DNA of 64,000 nt, from contig JADZEY010000090.1 in the NCBI GenBank assembly GCA_020850315.1, forward strand, positions 33,117 through 97,116, given 5' to 3'. The stretch's first letter is position 1; each line of letters starts with the position of its first letter. Shown piece by piece: positions 62,467 to 64,000 of this stretch. The notes beneath the pieces were generated by a model that saw nothing but the letters and a program-made list of their open reading frames with translations, was not told the origin of the DNA and did no database searches. The position numbers were made by a program, and so were the translations under genes. The DNA comes from Armatimonadota bacterium (GTDB lineage: Bacteria > Bacteroidota > Ignavibacteria > OLB7).

Positions 62467-64000
62467 ATGAAACTGCCATTCCTGTTACGCCTATCGCTTC
62501 GCTCATTCCTGCTTCTGCTCTTTGCCGCGCCATACGCGCTGGCTCAAACACCGGGATCCCACCCGATGACCGACATCTACGGCCACATGGGAATCGGAAC
62601 GGTGACTCCAGATAAATCAGCTCTGCTCGATTTATCCAGCACCAGTGCTGGCTTTTTGATGCCACGGCTGACCAACGCCGAACGCAACGCTATCGTCAAC
62701 CCTGCTACTGGGCTGATGATCTTCAACACCGACACGAAAACCATTGAGTTCAACATCGGAACCACGTTTGCGCCGATCTGGGATCCGGTGGTGACCATCA
62801 GCAGCGGAAGCGGGTTGTACTGGCAGTTGCTTGGCAACGCCGGAACAACACCCGGAACCGACTTCCTGGGAACCACCGACAACCAAGCCTTCGAGATTCA
62901 CGTGGACAACGGTGGAGTAGCCACCGAAGGCCGCCGCAGGGTGATGCGGTTCGAGCCGAACGCCACCAGCGCGAACATCATCGGCGGGTTCAATGGCAAC
63001 AGCGTGACGGCGGGTGCGGTGGGCGCAACCATTGCTGGCGGCGGTGCCACCAGTGCCACCAACAGTGTGACTGATGATTATGGAGTGGTGAGTGGCGGCC
63101 AAAACAACCGTGCAGGTAACAACGTCGGAACGGTAAACGATGCCCCGTTTTCGACGGTGGGGGGGGGCGTGGACAACTCGGCATCGGGACCCTCTTCGAC
63201 GGTGGGGGGGGGCTAGACCAACTCGGCTTCGGCAGACGCTTCGACGGTGGGGGGGGGCGGGAACAACTCGGCTTCGGGCTTCATTTCGACGGTGGGGGGG
63301 GGCGTGGGCAACACGGCATCGGGACCCTCTTCGACGGTAGGAGGGGGCTCGACCAACACGGCTTCGGCAACCTATTCGACGGTGGGGGGGGGCTCGACCA
63401 ACTCGGCTTCAGGATACGCTTCGACGGTGGGGGGGGGACAAACCAACACGGCTTCGGGAGATTTCTCGGCTATCCCCGGCGGCATTGGCCTAACGCTTGA
63501 TGCGACTGCCGACCGCAGCTTCGGCTTCCACGCCAACACCGCAGCAGCTGATCGGGACATGACCATCAGTGCCTCGGATGTCGCCGTCTTCGGCAACACC
63601 GATCTCTGGCTTGCCAACAACGACGGCGCAGCAAGCGAGCTTCGGTTCTTCGAGGCGTACAACACCGCCGGGGCATTCCCGAACACGGCCAACTACACAG
63701 CATTCAAAGCACAAACGCAAGGCAACGATATCACCTACACATTGCCAGCCGCCAACGGGGCTGCTGGGCAAGTGCTTCAGATTGCCAGCACGCCAACACC
63801 AACGGCCACAACGGCAACGTTGGAGTGGGCGGCAGGAAGCAGCGGTTGGTCGCTAACCGGCAACGCCGGAACAACACCCGGAACCAACTTCCTGGGAACC
63901 ACCGACAACCAAGCCTTCGAGATTCGTGTGAATAACGCTGGTGCTGCAACTGGCGGCAACCAGCGAGTGATGCGATTTGAGCCGAACGCCACCAGCGCGA
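62467..64000 (+). pseudogene. Repeat-rich adhesin-like surface protein, interrupted by an amber codon, runs off the window
   Basis: ATG 62467 gives a signal peptide (LRSFLLLLFAAPYALAQ) and an N-terminal block typical of large Bacteroidota surface proteins (MGIGTVTPDKSALLDLSSTS, GFLMPRLTNAERNAIVNPAT, GLMIFNTDTKTIEFN). Seven 15-residue units STVGGGxxNSASGxx follow, resembling YadA/Hia-type head repeats. In the second unit TCG is replaced by TAG (63214-63216), which would end the protein at 249 residues. The same frame stays open to the window end, with LTLDATADRSFGFHANT and a second copy of the module NAGTTPGTNFLGTTDNQAFE. Either a pseudogene, a suppressed stop or a recent point mutation. Confidence 0.75.
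63151..63465 (+). repeat. Seven 45-bp coding repeats, each with a G-tract
   Basis: TCGACGGT starts at 63151, 63196, 63241, 63286, 63331, 63376 and 63421, exactly 45 bp apart. Six of the seven contain an uninterrupted run of nine G encoding Gly-Gly-Gly; the fifth is broken (GTAGGAGGGGGC). Confidence 0.9.

Noticed and set aside
63151..63465. Possible CRISPR array in the 45-bp repeats
   Set aside because: The period is in frame with a protein, all of the unit is conserved, and the sequence encodes STVGGG repeats.
1..64000. tRNA genes in the intergenic gaps
   Set aside because: No GGTTCGAATCC-like T-arm with a matching acceptor stem was seen in any gap; a tRNAscan run would settle it.

Overview
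The window reads as chromosomal DNA of a fairly GC-rich member of the Bacteroidota/Chlorobi (FCB) assemblage. Several secreted proteins end in tails resembling the type IX secretion (T9SS) sorting domain. A TonB-dependent receptor is paired with a DUF4249-type lipoprotein. Several gene starts carry TAnnTTTG boxes like the Bacteroidota -7 element, and Shine-Dalgarno sequences are mostly weak. A Kapabacteria/Ignavibacteria-like lineage is my best guess; that is inference.

Layout. (1) 1-15.8 kb is a near-complete division and cell wall (dcw) cluster on the + strand: 3' end of a PASTA penicillin-binding protein, murE, murF, mraY, murD, ftsW, murG, an unrecognised membrane protein, murC, murB, ftsQ, ftsA, ftsZ, then a hairpin. 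Together they make the UDP-MurNAc-pentapeptide, lipid I and lipid II, and the divisome core. (2) 16-23 kb: a lipoprotein with a haem-like motif and a beta-propeller, ruvA, nadK, a thioredoxin-like lipoprotein, and a TonB-dependent receptor with a DUF4249-like partner. (3) 23-38.5 kb, mostly - strand: a frameshifted Asp-box T9SS protein, a second TonB-dependent receptor, an apparent TPR / barrel / TonB operon, a tyrosine phosphatase, a DUF4292-like lipoprotein and an SBBP-repeat T9SS protein. (4) 38.7-40.4 kb: catalytic subunit of an acyl-CoA mutase. (5) 40.4-49.0 kb: an AT-rich island with three LamG proteins (one broken by a small palindromic insertion), a methyltransferase, a CapK-like adenylate-forming enzyme and a DUF362 protein. 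(6) 49-61 kb: a SIMPL protein, isocitrate dehydrogenase, an ECF sigma factor followed by a membrane protein that may join an anti-sigma-like head to a beta-barrel-like tail, T9SS proteins and a malic enzyme. (7) 61-62.4 kb: a block of intergenic repeats. (8) 62.5 kb to the end: a repeat-rich adhesin-like gene with seven exact 45-bp units, each containing a G-tract, and an in-frame amber codon.

Three themes stand out. Heptanucleotide tandem repeats fill many intergenic gaps and supply the stop codons of at least three genes. Four secreted or surface-protein genes are broken or look switched off, each by a different small lesion. Recognisable housekeeping genes are intact. No tRNA, rRNA or CRISPR array was seen.
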